A stretch of 64,000 nucleotides of DNA from Senegalimassilia faecalis (GCF_004135645.1 NZ_SDPW01000001.1:744001-808000), one strand, 5' to 3'; positions 10,393-19,333 are shown, counted from the first letter of the stretch. Numbers and translations: made by a program. Notes: generated by a model not told the origin, from the letters alone.

Positions 10393-10690
10393 AGCAATCC
10401 CCTTTGTAAGATGTCCACTACGTCCGTTGGGGCGCCAGCGAAGCGCACAACAACAGCCATTTATAGTAGCACATTCGCCCGCAGCGCCTTCGAGCGCAAG
10501 TCCTCTACAGAAAAAGTATTCCTGGGGAATTTGGCGAACTTTTCGGCGCGCAAGGCACTAAGCGACGAATGGGCGCCGCACGTGCAAAGGCGAAGCGAGC
10601 CGCCAGCCCGCAATCGCAAGCGTAGACCGCGGGGATGCAAATCGCAACGACAAGAACGCGTAAACGCAAAGGCACGGCGAAACGCAAAAC
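10393..10690. other. intergenic region upstream of tatA/B
   Basis: No convincing gene. On the minus strand a TACTAT hexamer at 10463-10468, about 75 nt before the TTG start, could be a -10 element; no clear -35 is seen. Confidence 0.35.
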
Positions 10691-10720
10691 GGGCGCCCCG
10701 CCGAAAACGACGGGGCGCCC
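10691..10720. terminator. hairpin terminator after the small membrane protein gene
   Basis: GGGCGCCCCG and CGGGGCGCCC form a perfect stem around an A-rich loop, about 30 nt past the stop of the minus-strand small membrane protein gene. Confidence 0.65.
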
Positions 10721-10747
10721 GCAACGTGCAACTTGGACACGCGTTGC

Positions 10748-10942
10748 CTACATGGACAGCACGGACAGCGCGATGGTGGGAATGCCCAACGCCAGCACCA
10801 GGATGACGCACACGACAATGGTGAAGATCTTCTTCGTGCGCTCGGCGCGCTCACGGCGGGCCTTCTCCTTGCGTTCACGTTCCTGAGCAGCCTTGATGCG
10901 CTCGGACTTCTGCTTTGCCGTAAGCTTTTGATTCGTTCCCAT
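10748..10942 (-). CDS. small single-span membrane protein of unknown function
   Basis: A 64-residue protein: a strongly charged Lys/Arg/Glu-rich N-terminal half (KQKSERIKAAQERERKEKAR) likely forming a helix or coiled coil, then one hydrophobic segment (IFTIVVCVILVLALGIPTIA) at the C-terminus. GAGGTAGGAC lies before the ATG. It begins 4 nt after the amidohydrolase stop, so it is translated from the same message. I do not recognise a family. The topology suggests an inner-membrane protein with its charged part in the cytoplasm. Confidence 0.75.
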   Translation of the reverse strand: MGTNQKLTAKQKSERIKAAQERERKEKARRERAERTKKIFTIVVCVILVLALGIPTIALSVLSM

Positions 10943-10945
10943 GTC

Positions 10946-12298
10946 CTACCTCAACTTGCTGCGAATCTCGATGACGCGAGCGATGTTGCGCGCCACTTCC
11001 ACGCCCACGTGCCAATGGTTCTTCTCGTACAGCACCTTGCCGGCAACCATGGTCATCATCACATCGGAGCCGTTGCAGGCATTGACCACCGAGGAAACGG
11101 GGTCGGTGGTGGGCGTTTGATGCGAACCGGACAGGTCGACGGCAATGACGTCGGCCTGCTTGCCCACGTCAAGGCTGCCCACCTTGTCGTCGATCTTCAG
11201 CGCGCGAGCGCCGCCCATGGTGGCCATCTCCAGCATGGTTTCCGACTGCATGAACTCGCGCGAGTTCACGGCGCGCTGCAGCAGCATGCCGATGTGCATC
11301 TCGGCGATCATGTCGGTGGAGTCGGTGGCAGCGGGGCTGTCGGTGCCCAGGCCCACGCGCAGGCCGTTGTTCAAAAACTCGCTCAGCGGGGCCACGCCCA
11401 TGCCCAGCTGCGCGTTGATGCGCGGGCAGCTGGCAATGGATACGTCGTATTCCTTCAGCTTGCGAATGTCGTGGCCGCTGACGTAAACGCCGTGCACCAT
11501 CATGACGTTGTCGCTTTCGAACGCGCCCCAGTTCAGCGCGTAGTTCACCGGCGTGGTGCCCGTGGGCAACCACGGCGGAATCTCCACGAAGCCGCGCTTG
11601 GTGTCCATGGAGTGCACGGAAAACGGCGAGGATCCGTAGCGCACGAAATCGCATTCCTCGCGATCGCCGGCCAGGCGCAGCGCAACGGGCACGTTCTCCT
11701 TTTTGGCGAACTGCGCCACCTTACGGAACATCTCGGGATGGCACGCGAACACGGCCGACGGCGAAAGGCCGATGGTGACGCGGCTGGAATCAACCTCTTC
11801 GCGCCAGTGCATGAGGTCGTTTTCGGCCTGGTGCATGGCGAAATCCACACGGCGGCGATCCATGGCGCCGACCTCACGGTAGATGACGCTGCGCATGCCG
11901 AGCTTCTGCGTGGCCGTGCAGCTGGCGCCCGACGCCGTGATGTCAGCGACGGTGGTGATGCCGCTGGAAAGCGCTTCCAGGCCGCCAAGGACGGCCGAGT
12001 CGTACCAGTCGGCCACATCGAGCTTCGCGGACAGCTCGCGCATGGTCATAATCCACGTTGCGTAGGGCACGTCGTGCACGATGCCGCGCAGCACGGCGTT
12101 TTCCAGGTGCGTGTGCAGGTCGACGAAACCGGGCAGCAGCGCCGCCTGGCCATAATCGGACGTTTCCTCGTCGGGATAGCGCAACTTGAGCATGGCGGCG
12201 GTTCCGACGTCGCGGATAACGCCGTCGCGAACGAGCACGGCGCCGTTGTGGATGGGCTCCGAAGTGATGGGAAGCACGTACTGCGCGCACAAAAGCAT
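10946..12298 (-). CDS. amidohydrolase (TRZ/ATZ, SAH/MTA deaminase-like)
   Basis: Metal-dependent hydrolase or deaminase of 450 residues with a TIM-barrel catalytic domain. The metal motif HTH is in GFVDLHTHLENAVLRG, a further metal histidine is likely in MVHGVYVSG, and GLGTDSPAATDSTD carries the catalytic aspartate region. The C-terminal beta-domain has VGSLDVGKQADVIAVDL. It resembles MtaD/SsnA-type enzymes acting on aminopurine compounds, but the substrate is not determined. Start MLLCAQYVLP has GAGG upstream; the longer frame to 12484 has unrelated sequence. Confidence 0.88.
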   Translation of the reverse strand: MLLCAQYVLPITSEPIHNGAVLVRDGVIRDVGTAAMLKLRYPDEETSDYGQAALLPGFVDLHTHLENAVLRGIVHDVPYATWIMTMRELSAKLDVADWYDSAVLGGLEALSSGITTVADITASGASCTATQKLGMRSVIYREVGAMDRRRVDFAMHQAENDLMHWREEVDSSRVTIGLSPSAVFACHPEMFRKVAQFAKKENVPVALRLAGDREECDFVRYGSSPFSVHSMDTKRGFVEIPPWLPTGTTPVNYALNWGAFESDNVMMVHGVYVSGHDIRKLKEYDVSIASCPRINAQLGMGVAPLSEFLNNGLRVGLGTDSPAATDSTDMIAEMHIGMLLQRAVNSREFMQSETMLEMATMGGARALKIDDKVGSLDVGKQADVIAVDLSGSHQTPTTDPVSSVVNACNGSDVMMTMVAGKVLYEKNHWHVGVEVARNIARVIEIRSKLR

Positions 12299-12455
12299 GG
12301 ATGGCCTCGCTTGTTCCGTGATTTGCAAGTAAACACGTATGATAGCACCGATGCGCCCGCCCGCCGGGCATCCACGAAAGCAACGCGGTAAGCGGAAAGT
12401 GGGTACCGCGGGGATGCAATGCGACGAGGAGACAGGAGCGACAAAGGACCCGAAA

Positions 12456-12498
12456 CGACGGGGCGCCTGGTGTCGCAGCGTCATCAGGTGCCCCGTCG
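12456..12498. terminator. hairpin terminator after the OmpR-type kinase gene
   Basis: CGACGGGGCGCCTG pairs with CAGGTGCCCCGTCG across a 15-nt loop, with one G-T pair. It lies about 57 nt past the kinase stop on the minus strand. Confidence 0.6.
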
Positions 12499-12554
12499 CC
12501 CCACCGCCCGGCCAGCACTAAATGATGTCCGGGCAGCCTGCACCTCCGCAGCTC

Positions 12555-14069
12555 TTACTTTATTGGAAGCGTTGCCGTGAACGTGGTGCCCGCCTCTTGC
12601 GTGCTGGCAACCGTTAACGTGCCGCGATGCTCTTCGGCGATGGCGCGCGCGATGGCGAGCCCCAGGCCATGGCCGCCCGCGCCGCTGGTGCGCGCCTTGT
12701 CCGCGCGATAGAAGCGATCGAACACATGCGGCAGGTCTTCGGGCGCAATAGGCGCACCGGTATTGCGCACCGTAAGCTTCGCGTGCTTGCCCGTCTCCGA
12801 AAGCGTTACTTCCACTGCGCCGCCTTCGTCAACGTACTTGCACGCGTTGTCGATAAGCGTGCCCGCCAGCCGGCGCAAGCGCTGCTTGTTGCCGGAAAGC
12901 GAGATGCCGGGTTGCACGTACGATTCCAGCTGCACGCCGCGCTCGAACGCCACGGACTCGAACTGCAAAAGCTCGCCTTCTACCAGGTCGGACAGGTCAA
13001 CGGGCTCGAAATTCGCCCGCGGCGCTCCCGCGCCTGCGGCGGCCTCTTCCTCGTCCATCTTCGCCAGCTCCAGCAAATCGCCCACCAGGCCCTGCATGGC
13101 CTCGGCCTCGTGCTGCGTGCTTTCAAGCCACTGGCTTTGGCTGGCAACGCTGCGCTCGGGGTGCTCAAGGGCAATGGACGTATTCGCCAGGATTACGGTA
13201 AGCGGCGTTTTCAGGTCGTGGCTGGCGTCGGCCACGAACCGGCGCTGCTGCACCCATGCACGCGCCACGGGGCCAAGCGCCCAGCGGCTGAAGAACAGGC
13301 TGATGACGAAGAACACGGCCAGCGTGGCAACCTCGATGACAGCCAGCGTTGCCGCAAGGCTTTCCCAGCCCCGCGCCGAGCTGATGTCGGCGAACGCCAG
13401 ATACATGTCGCCGCCCGCCTGACGCTTCAAGTAGAACAGGCCGGAATCGGAAAGCTTGCCGAAGCCCTCGGCGGCATCGGCAAGCTCGGCGCCCGCCTGC
13501 TCAAGCACGTCGTCGCTGATGGATGCCGTGTTGAAGCGACCCGACGCCGCCGTGACACCGTTGGCGTCTACCGTAAACAGCGCCACGGGAATAACCTGGC
13601 CGCCGCCCTTGTCGCGCCCGCCGATGGTGGGCCCGCCGAACCCGTCCGCATCATCGGCAACGCCAGCGGTAAACGTGCTTGCGCCAGCGCCGGTTGCGGT
13701 AGGAGAATCCTTGCCCGTCGCGTCAGAAGAAGAGGCGGCCGAAGCCGAGCCGCCGTCAGGCGTTTGCGCCGCGGCGGCAGGCTGGCCGCCTTCCCCGCTT
13801 GCGGCGGCCTGATCGGCCGAAGGACCCTCGCCCTCCGGAGCCGCGCCTCCATCGGGCTGGCCGTCTTTGCCCGGCTGGCCATCTTTGCCCGGCTGCTGTT
13901 TTCCCTGATGATCGGACGCCTGGTTCACCACGTCGTTCAGCGTGGCCTCAACCACCGCCACGCTTTGCTGGTAGTTCACCACGCAAATGGTGGCAAACAC
14001 CGCCGTCAGCACCACGGCAACGGTGATCATATTCAGGGCGATGAACTTGATGCGGAGCTTCTTCAGCAT
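12555..14069 (-). CDS. sensor histidine kinase with collagen-like extracellular loop
   Basis: EnvZ/OmpR-class membrane kinase, 504 residues. There is a transmembrane helix at about 10-33, an extracytoplasmic region at 34-238 and a second helix at about 239-260. The HisKA domain has H284 in DASHDLKTPLT and the HATPase has DNACKYV, HVFDRFYRAD and GHGLGLAIA. The unusual part is residues about 55-150: Gly/Pro/Gln/Asp/Ser-rich sequence with collagen-like triplets (GKDGQPGKDGQP). Its partner regulator ends 12 nt upstream, so the two form one operon. The ligand is unknown. Confidence 0.93.
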   Translation of the reverse strand: MLKKLRIKFIALNMITVAVVLTAVFATICVVNYQQSVAVVEATLNDVVNQASDHQGKQQPGKDGQPGKDGQPDGGAAPEGEGPSADQAAASGEGGQPAAAAQTPDGGSASAASSSDATGKDSPTATGAGASTFTAGVADDADGFGGPTIGGRDKGGGQVIPVALFTVDANGVTAASGRFNTASISDDVLEQAGAELADAAEGFGKLSDSGLFYLKRQAGGDMYLAFADISSARGWESLAATLAVIEVATLAVFFVISLFFSRWALGPVARAWVQQRRFVADASHDLKTPLTVILANTSIALEHPERSVASQSQWLESTQHEAEAMQGLVGDLLELAKMDEEEAAAGAGAPRANFEPVDLSDLVEGELLQFESVAFERGVQLESYVQPGISLSGNKQRLRRLAGTLIDNACKYVDEGGAVEVTLSETGKHAKLTVRNTGAPIAPEDLPHVFDRFYRADKARTSGAGGHGLGLAIARAIAEEHRGTLTVASTQEAGTTFTATLPIK

Positions 14070-14081
14070 GCGCGCGCCGCC

Positions 14082-14768
14082 TTACGCCGCAGACTGGCCG
14101 TCGACGGCAAGCCGATAACCAGCCTTGCGGATGGTCTCGATGCACGCTTTCGATCCCAGGAAGCGCATCTTTTTGCGCAGGAAGCTGACGTAGGCTTCCA
14201 CGTTGTTGTCCTCGGCCGTGGACTCGATGCCCCACACCCGCTCGATAAGCAGCTCTTTCGACACCACTTGGCCCGGGTTGCTCATAAGCACTTTCGCCAG
14301 GGAAAACTCCTTGTACGACAGGTGGATGGTCTTCTGTCCGCACGTCAGGTCGTAGCTTTCCAGGTTCAGCGACAAGTCGCCCGCCGCAAGCTTTTCGAGC
14401 ACCACCTCGCCCTGGCGACGCGTGAGCGCACGCAAGTGCGCCAGCAGCTCGGCGGGGCTAAACGGCTTGGTCATGTAGTCGTCGGCCCCGCTGTCAAGGC
14501 CGGTGATCTTGTCGGGCACGGCGTCGCGCGCCGTCAGCAGCAGCACCGGCGTGCTGACGCTTTTGCGGCGCAGCTCGGCCACCACGGTGAAGCCGTCCAT
14601 TTTCGGCAGCATGACGTCAAGGATGACCACGTCATAGATGCCGCTTTCCGCATACGCCAGGCCATCGGCGCCGTTGTGCACCACGTCGACGCCGTAGTGG
14701 TTTTCCGTCAAGATATGCGCAAGCGCCTGCGCCAGGCGTACGTCGTCTTCCACGATGAGAATCTGCAT
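14082..14768 (-). CDS. OmpR/PhoB-family response regulator
   Basis: DNA-binding partner of the adjacent kinase; 228 residues. The receiver domain starts MQILIVEDDVRLAQAL with phospho-acceptor D51 (VILDVMLPKMDG) and the conserved lysine in DYMTKPFSPAEL. The C-terminal winged helix has LSYKEFSLAKVLMSNPGQVV and ends in the usual ETIRKAGYRLA. GAAAGG precedes the ATG; an upstream in-frame extension is not conserved. First gene of a two-gene operon. Confidence 0.95.
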   Translation of the reverse strand: MQILIVEDDVRLAQALAHILTENHYGVDVVHNGADGLAYAESGIYDVVILDVMLPKMDGFTVVAELRRKSVSTPVLLLTARDAVPDKITGLDSGADDYMTKPFSPAELLAHLRALTRRQGEVVLEKLAAGDLSLNLESYDLTCGQKTIHLSYKEFSLAKVLMSNPGQVVSKELLIERVWGIESTAEDNNVEAYVSFLRKKMRFLGSKACIETIRKAGYRLAVDGQSAA

Positions 14769-14930
14769 GGTGTGCCTTTCGTTACCGCAAGTTCGCGCCA
14801 AGCCAAGCGCGAATGCCCCGCCAGCCGTGCCGCGCCAACCGAACGTCAGCAAGCAAACGACATGGGAAGGCGCAATCGTTCACCCAACAGTATACGGTGA
14901 ACCCTGAAAGCGGGCTGAAAAGGCTTTACG

Positions 14931-15162
14931 TTGGCACGTTTCCGAGCTTTCCGAATCCAAAGTCATTCGAGAGCTTTCTTTTGGCATGTTTTTGAGCTTT
15001 CCGAGCCTTTATCCATCTGCAATCAAACCTTTTTGGCACGTTTTGCGATTTTCCGTAGCTAATCAGCGGATACTAGCGGGAACGAGATTCGGAAAGTTCG
15101 AAAACGTGCCAAAAACCCGGAAGCGACTGTCACAAGACTCGGAAAGTTCAAAAACGTGCCCG
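14931..15162. repeat. array of five ~26-bp repeats at ~50-bp pitch, three direct then two inverted
   Basis: The core TTGGCACGTTT...GCTTTCCGA occurs at 14931, 14981 and 15033 on the plus strand. Its complement (TTCGGAAAGTTC...ACGTGCC) ends at about 15112 and 15162. The pitch is 50-52 bp throughout. It fills most of the intergenic space between the regulator promoter and the ferredoxin gene's 3' end. No coding frame is credible here. Function is unknown. Confidence 0.8.
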
Positions 15163-15175
15163 GGAGGTCCAACGC

Positions 15176-15208
15176 AAGGAAGGCCGCCCACCCGGACGAC
15201 CTTCCTTC
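15176..15208. terminator. hairpin after the ferredoxin gene
   Basis: AAGGAAGGCCG pairs with CGACCTTCCTT (one G-T/C-A interruption), about 40 nt past the stop of the minus-strand ferredoxin gene. A probable terminator without a long T-run. Confidence 0.5.
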
Positions 15209-15245
15209 TGCTTGCAATTTGTGATTCCGCTTGCAGCCTGCGGCT

Positions 15246-16430
15246 CTAGCGTTCGTAAACCTGGTCGCAGCCGAGCAGGTCTTTCATGGTGTGCCAAATC
15301 TGGTGCGGGTCGCCTATGGGGTGCGCCAGCGGCTTCATCTCGTAGCGTTCCACCGCGCCCGACAGCAAGTCGACGGCGAACACCTCGTCGGACAGCGTCA
15401 GTGCCTGCTTCGGGCAGATGTCGGTGCAGCAACGGCACTTCACGCAATCGCCCGGGAAGTGCTCGACGCCGAACGTTCCGTCCTCGTCAGTGAACTTGCT
15501 GATGGCGCCCGTCGGGCAGAACGTGGCGCACATCTGGCAGCTGCTGCATTTGTCCGGGTCGATGATGACGTGGCCCCACAGACGCGTCTCGATCATGACG
15601 TCCTGCGGCTCGCCCAGGCTGGCCAGGCTGTTCAGCAAAAGCTCGCGGCGATCGGGGATGAAATGCGGCAGCGTGCCGTCTTCCATAACCTTCTGGAAGC
15701 GCGACTCGGGCTTGTCCTCGATGCCCAGCGTTTCCTTGACGGCGAAGTCGGCCGTGGTGCCGGCAGCCGTTTTGGCCTCGGACTTCATTTCCTCGAAGAA
15801 GTGGCGCTTGTCGGCGTCGAAACTGGCCTTGCCCTCCAGGCGCGCGCAGCGCGGGAACTTGGCTACCAGGTCAACGCGCATGCCGTTGTTCCAGGTTTCC
15901 AGCAGCGTATTGGCGGTGTCGCGCACCTGCTCGGCCATGTGGAAGCCGGTGGCGTGCGGGCATTCGCCGCACTTGCCCTCAACAAGGCTGACGTGCTTGG
16001 CGCCGGCAACGGCCAGCGTGGTGAGCAGGCTTTCCTCGACGCGGCCCAGGCACGTGACGGGCACGACCTTCGTGCGGTCGATCAGACCTTCGGCGGCATT
16101 CACGATCTGCTCGCACGCGATGATGACCTCACCATCGGCGGCACGCATAGCCTGGATGCACTGATGCAGCAACTCGGCGTCGTTGGGACGGTGCGCCTCA
16201 AGCGCGCACGTCGGGCACACGGTGGCGCACGTGCCGCAGCCGATGCACTTTTCCGGCGAGATGATCAGCTCGTTGTCCTCATAAGAAATGCAGCCTGACG
16301 TGCACACTTCGGCGCATTTCAGGCATTTTGCGTTACGATTGCGCACAACGGCGCAGCGGTTCTGGTGAACCGTGATATCGGCGCTCTGCAGTTTTTCGAG
16401 CAGACCGAAGAAATTCTTTGCACTTGGCAT
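15246..16430 (-). CDS. multi-cluster 4Fe-4S ferredoxin-type protein
   Basis: Cytoplasmic electron-transfer protein of 394 residues. An N-terminal two-cluster ferredoxin domain has CLKCAEVCTSGC and CIGCGTCATVCPTC (about residues 35-80). The middle domain (about 95-170) has a pattern like the hydrogenase/F420 delta subunit, including CLGRVEESLL and CGECPHATGFH. The C-terminal two-cluster domain has CSSCQMCATFCPTG and CVKCRCCTDICPKQ. No signal peptide is present. AAAGGGG lies before the ATG. It sits near the TorD-NapGH genes and probably serves the same respiratory network; this is inference from context. Confidence 0.85.
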   Translation of the reverse strand: MPSAKNFFGLLEKLQSADITVHQNRCAVVRNRNAKCLKCAEVCTSGCISYEDNELIISPEKCIGCGTCATVCPTCALEAHRPNDAELLHQCIQAMRAADGEVIIACEQIVNAAEGLIDRTKVVPVTCLGRVEESLLTTLAVAGAKHVSLVEGKCGECPHATGFHMAEQVRDTANTLLETWNNGMRVDLVAKFPRCARLEGKASFDADKRHFFEEMKSEAKTAAGTTADFAVKETLGIEDKPESRFQKVMEDGTLPHFIPDRRELLLNSLASLGEPQDVMIETRLWGHVIIDPDKCSSCQMCATFCPTGAISKFTDEDGTFGVEHFPGDCVKCRCCTDICPKQALTLSDEVFAVDLLSGAVERYEMKPLAHPIGDPHQIWHTMKDLLGCDQVYER

Positions 16431-16568
16431 TGCTGCCCCTTTCTCGTCTACCCCCTTGCAAACCGCCAGTATAGCGGTTCCCCACACCAGTCGCCCCCAC
16501 GACCCGAAACGTTAACGCCGGCAAACAGCGCGAAGGCAGAGGCTGACTGCCCTGCCTTCGCGAATGCG

Positions 16569-17396
16569 CTACTTGAACGCGCCCGTTGCGGCGTCGAACT
16601 CGCGCACGGTGCCGTCGGCGTACTCGATGCCCCACGTGCCGTAGTCCACGTCGAACGCGGGGAGCACCGGAGCCGCAAACGCGGGCTCGGGCTGCTCGGC
16701 CGCATCTGCCTCGCCGGCCTCAGCAAACTCAGCGGCCTCGCCCTCGGCAACGACATCGACGGCCGCAACGGCTTCCTGAACTGCAGCTTCGTCGACCTCG
16801 GCAGCCTGCTCTTCCGTAACCCCAGCGGCCTGATCGGCCTCGGCTTGCGCCTGCGCCGCCTCGGCGGCGGCCAACTGCGCCTCGTAGCTGGCGCGCGACG
16901 GGATGCGCACGCACGCGATGCCTTCGCCCAGCGCGCCCTCGTTCATAAGGTCGCGCACGCGCTCGACCATGTCCACGCCCTCGGCCGGGAACGACGAGTC
17001 GCTGCCCGTCTTCACCGCCATAAGCGCGTTGTCGCCGAACTCCAGCTCAAGCCAGTGATACGGAAACGCCGGCTCGCCGTTTTCAGCGTGGATGTTGTTA
17101 GCAGCCGTGATGGTGTTCGACACCTTCGCGAACATGTTGTGCAGCCACTTCGGCATGACGCCCTGCCACAGCTCTTCGGCGTCGGCGTTGGACTTGTCCC
17201 AATACGGGCGGTGCAGCTTGATCATGAAGCGCATGATGTTTTCCACGCGCGCTTCATCGACCGGCGCATGCGACTGCACCAGCGACGGCGCCACGTAGGA
17301 ATACGAGCGCTTGATATCGGCAACCTGCTCGTCGTTGAATAAACGTTCGTCCAGGTCCATACGCAAAATTAAAGAGGGTCGAATAAAAGCGGTCAT
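16569..17396 (-). CDS. conserved hypothetical protein with acidic Ala/Glu-rich linker
   Basis: A 275-residue protein with a folded-looking N-terminal part (about 1-165, including NIMRFMIKLHRPYWDKSNAD and FPYHWLELEFGDNALMAVK). A low-complexity Ala/Glu/Asp/Val segment (about 170-250) and a short tail GTWGIEYADGTVREFDAATG follow. No signal peptide or membrane span. The ribosome binding site AGGAAAGGAAG is strong. It is divergent from the TorD-NapGH operon across about 400 nt of regulatory sequence. I do not recognise the family. Confidence 0.75.
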   Translation of the reverse strand: MTAFIRPSLILRMDLDERLFNDEQVADIKRSYSYVAPSLVQSHAPVDEARVENIMRFMIKLHRPYWDKSNADAEELWQGVMPKWLHNMFAKVSNTITAANNIHAENGEPAFPYHWLELEFGDNALMAVKTGSDSSFPAEGVDMVERVRDLMNEGALGEGIACVRIPSRASYEAQLAAAEAAQAQAEADQAAGVTEEQAAEVDEAAVQEAVAAVDVVAEGEAAEFAEAGEADAAEQPEPAFAAPVLPAFDVDYGTWGIEYADGTVREFDAATGAFK

Positions 17397-17602
17397 GGCT
17401 CATCTTCCTTTCCTGAGAGCAATGCGGACCGCGCACGCCCCCGCGCGCGTCGGTACTGCCTTCCACTTGGATTCTTCCCCAAACCCCGTCGCGAAGTATC
17501 GCGCAACCGCCGGCGCGTTGTCAAACGCCAGTTGCCGAAAGCGTTGCGGACAAGCTTGCTTTTATCCTGCAGAAAGCATAACGAACCGCGCGAAATCAAC
17601 CC

Positions 17603-17632
17603 TTGACACCGCCGGCGCGCCACCCCTATCAT
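17603..17632 (+). promoter_or_regulatory. sigma70-type promoter of the TorD-NapGH operon
   Basis: TTGACA and TATCAT are separated by 18 nt and read toward the operon. The first start codon follows about 170 nt later, implying a long 5' leader. Confidence 0.7.
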
Positions 17633-17639
17633 CGGTTGT

Positions 17640-17800
17640 GGGGAGTCCGCCTGCGTGCGAGAGGCGCGCGGCAGACATGTTTGCAAAAGTCGGAGCTTCA
17701 GGGGTGAAGTTCCCGGAGTCGGCCTGACGGGCCGGCACTGTAGCGTCGAGCCGCTTGGGCTGGCGCTTGTTTTGTTGTAAGCAATGTCTGGGAGGGGCGG
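17640..17800 (+). promoter_or_regulatory. long structured 5' leader of the TorD-NapGH operon
   Basis: The untranslated leader contains several consecutive short hairpins, for example CTTCA-GGGG-TGAAG, a GGCC/GGCC stem and AGCC-GCTT-GGGCT. A stretch (GGGTGAAGTTCCC...GGCACTGTAGCG) recalls the cobalamin-riboswitch core, but no B12-box-like 3' part is recognisable. Its function is not established. Confidence 0.35.
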
Positions 17801-17803
17801 AGC

Positions 17804-18625
17804 ATGTCTGATTCCACTTTCGATCTGTTCGATTCCGAGCTTGATGAGTTCGATCCGCTAGAGGACACCGGCGCCGACGAAGAAGAGGACGAGGGCGGCG
17901 ACATCGCTGCTATCAGCGCCGCAACCGATACGCCCGGCGAACAGCCGGCCGAGCCCGTCGACACGCGCACGCCCGAAGAGCGCATCGACGACCTGTTCAA
18001 ATCCATGGCCCCGCGCCGCAAGGTGCTGCTGGGCATCCTGACCTTCGTGGAAGAGCCGCAAACCGTCACCGACGTGAACGCGCACGTCGACAAACTGCAG
18101 GAAGACAACTTCAGCGTGTACACGGCCGCAAACCTGTGCAGCCTGCTTGAGCGCGCCGGCGCCATCGAGCGCGTCACCGCCGACGGCACGCCGGCCGACG
18201 AGGTTGAAACCGAGCCGAAGACCGTCGTCGTGGACGGCGTGGAGTACCTGGAAGCCGCCGAACCCGTTGAGGTGTTCTGGCGCATCACCGAGGCTGGCCA
18301 GGCAAAGCTTGATTCCGACAAACCCATCGACCGCCTTCGCACCCTGCTTGAGGAAGACGCGAAGTACGCCACCATCTACAAGCGCATCCTAATGCTGTGC
18401 AACGACGCGTCCGGCGCCACCACGCCCACCATCAACGGCGTTGTGGACAACGACCCGCTGGTGCAGAAGCCGCGCCTGTACGCGCCGCACTTCGTGGACA
18501 AGCTGGAGAAATGCGACGCGCTTGAATGGCGCAAGGCGTGGTTTACCACCGAAATCGGTAAGCAGGGCCTGGAAATGCTGGCAGATGTCGTGGACGAGCC
18601 CACGGCTGAATACGAGGAGAAGTAA
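17804..18625 (+). CDS. hypothetical protein, possibly winged-helix, first gene of the TorD-NapGH operon
   Basis: A 273-residue soluble protein. Residues 1-60 are very acidic and low in complexity (DEEEDEGGD). Residues 60-160 look like a helical, winged-helix type fold (RIDDLFKSMAPRRKVLLGIL, then YTAANLCSLLERAGAIERV). The C-terminal part again resembles a small helical domain (DALEWRKAWFTTEIGKQGLE). No known catalytic motif. Two bases separate its stop from the torD start. It may be a regulator or an accessory assembly protein; I cannot decide. Confidence 0.8.
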   Translation: MSDSTFDLFDSELDEFDPLEDTGADEEEDEGGDIAAISAATDTPGEQPAEPVDTRTPEERIDDLFKSMAPRRKVLLGILTFVEEPQTVTDVNAHVDKLQEDNFSVYTAANLCSLLERAGAIERVTADGTPADEVETEPKTVVVDGVEYLEAAEPVEVFWRITEAGQAKLDSDKPIDRLRTLLEEDAKYATIYKRILMLCNDASGATTPTINGVVDNDPLVQKPRLYAPHFVDKLEKCDALEWRKAWFTTEIGKQGLEMLADVVDEPTAEYEEK

Positions 18626-18627
18626 TC

Positions 18628-19326
18628 ATGGCTGAGAACACCAACACCGCCGAAGAGGCAACCATGGACGAGCTTATCAAGCTGATTGAGCAGCGTGCCG
18701 CAACGTACGGCCTGCTCAGCCGCTTGTTCCGCGTGGAAATCGACCAGGAACTGCTTGACCAGCTGCACGGTATGCGCTTCCCCGCCGCCACGGGCAACTC
18801 CGATGTTGACGAGGGTTACCTGCGCCTGGCGAAGTACCTGTCTAACACCTGGGAGAACAGCCTGACCGACCTGGCCGTGGACTACACGCGCGTGTTCATC
18901 GGCCACGGCGTGGACGCCTTCTCGGCCGCTTACCCGTTCGAAAGCGTGTACACATCCGAGAAGCGCCTGCTCATGCAGGACGCCCGCGACGAGGTGCTGG
19001 CCATCTACCGTTCCGCTGGCCTGGACAAGCAGGACAGCTGGAAGGAAGGCGAAGACCACGTGGCGCTGGAGCTGGAGTTCGAGCAGATTCTGGCCAACCG
19101 CACCGTTGAGGCGCTGCGCCGCGGCGACGAGGACGAGGCCGCCGCGCTTCTGACCACGCAGCAGAACTTCCTGGAAGACCACCTGCTGTCCTGGGTGCCC
19201 ATGATGACGGCCGACATGAAGCGCTTCGCGAAAACCGACCTGTACCAGGGCCTGGCGTATCTGACCGATGGCTTCCTGAACACCGACAAGGCGTTTTTGG
19301 ACGACGTCCTCACCGACGAGGAATAG
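18628..19326 (+). CDS. TorD/DmsD-family redox-enzyme maturation chaperone
   Basis: Cytoplasmic chaperone (232 residues) that holds Tat-dependent molybdoenzymes during cofactor insertion. The all-helical body has family marks: early RAATYGLLSRLF, then DYTRVFIGHGVDAFSAAYPF with ESVYTSEKRLLMQ, and HVALELEFEQIL. No molybdoenzyme catalytic gene is adjacent, so its client may be encoded elsewhere. It is followed by a hairpin and then the napG-like gene. Confidence 0.92.
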   Translation: MAENTNTAEEATMDELIKLIEQRAATYGLLSRLFRVEIDQELLDQLHGMRFPAATGNSDVDEGYLRLAKYLSNTWENSLTDLAVDYTRVFIGHGVDAFSAAYPFESVYTSEKRLLMQDARDEVLAIYRSAGLDKQDSWKEGEDHVALELEFEQILANRTVEALRRGDEDEAAALLTTQQNFLEDHLLSWVPMMTADMKRFAKTDLYQGLAYLTDGFLNTDKAFLDDVLTDEE

Positions 19327-19333
19327 GCACCGC

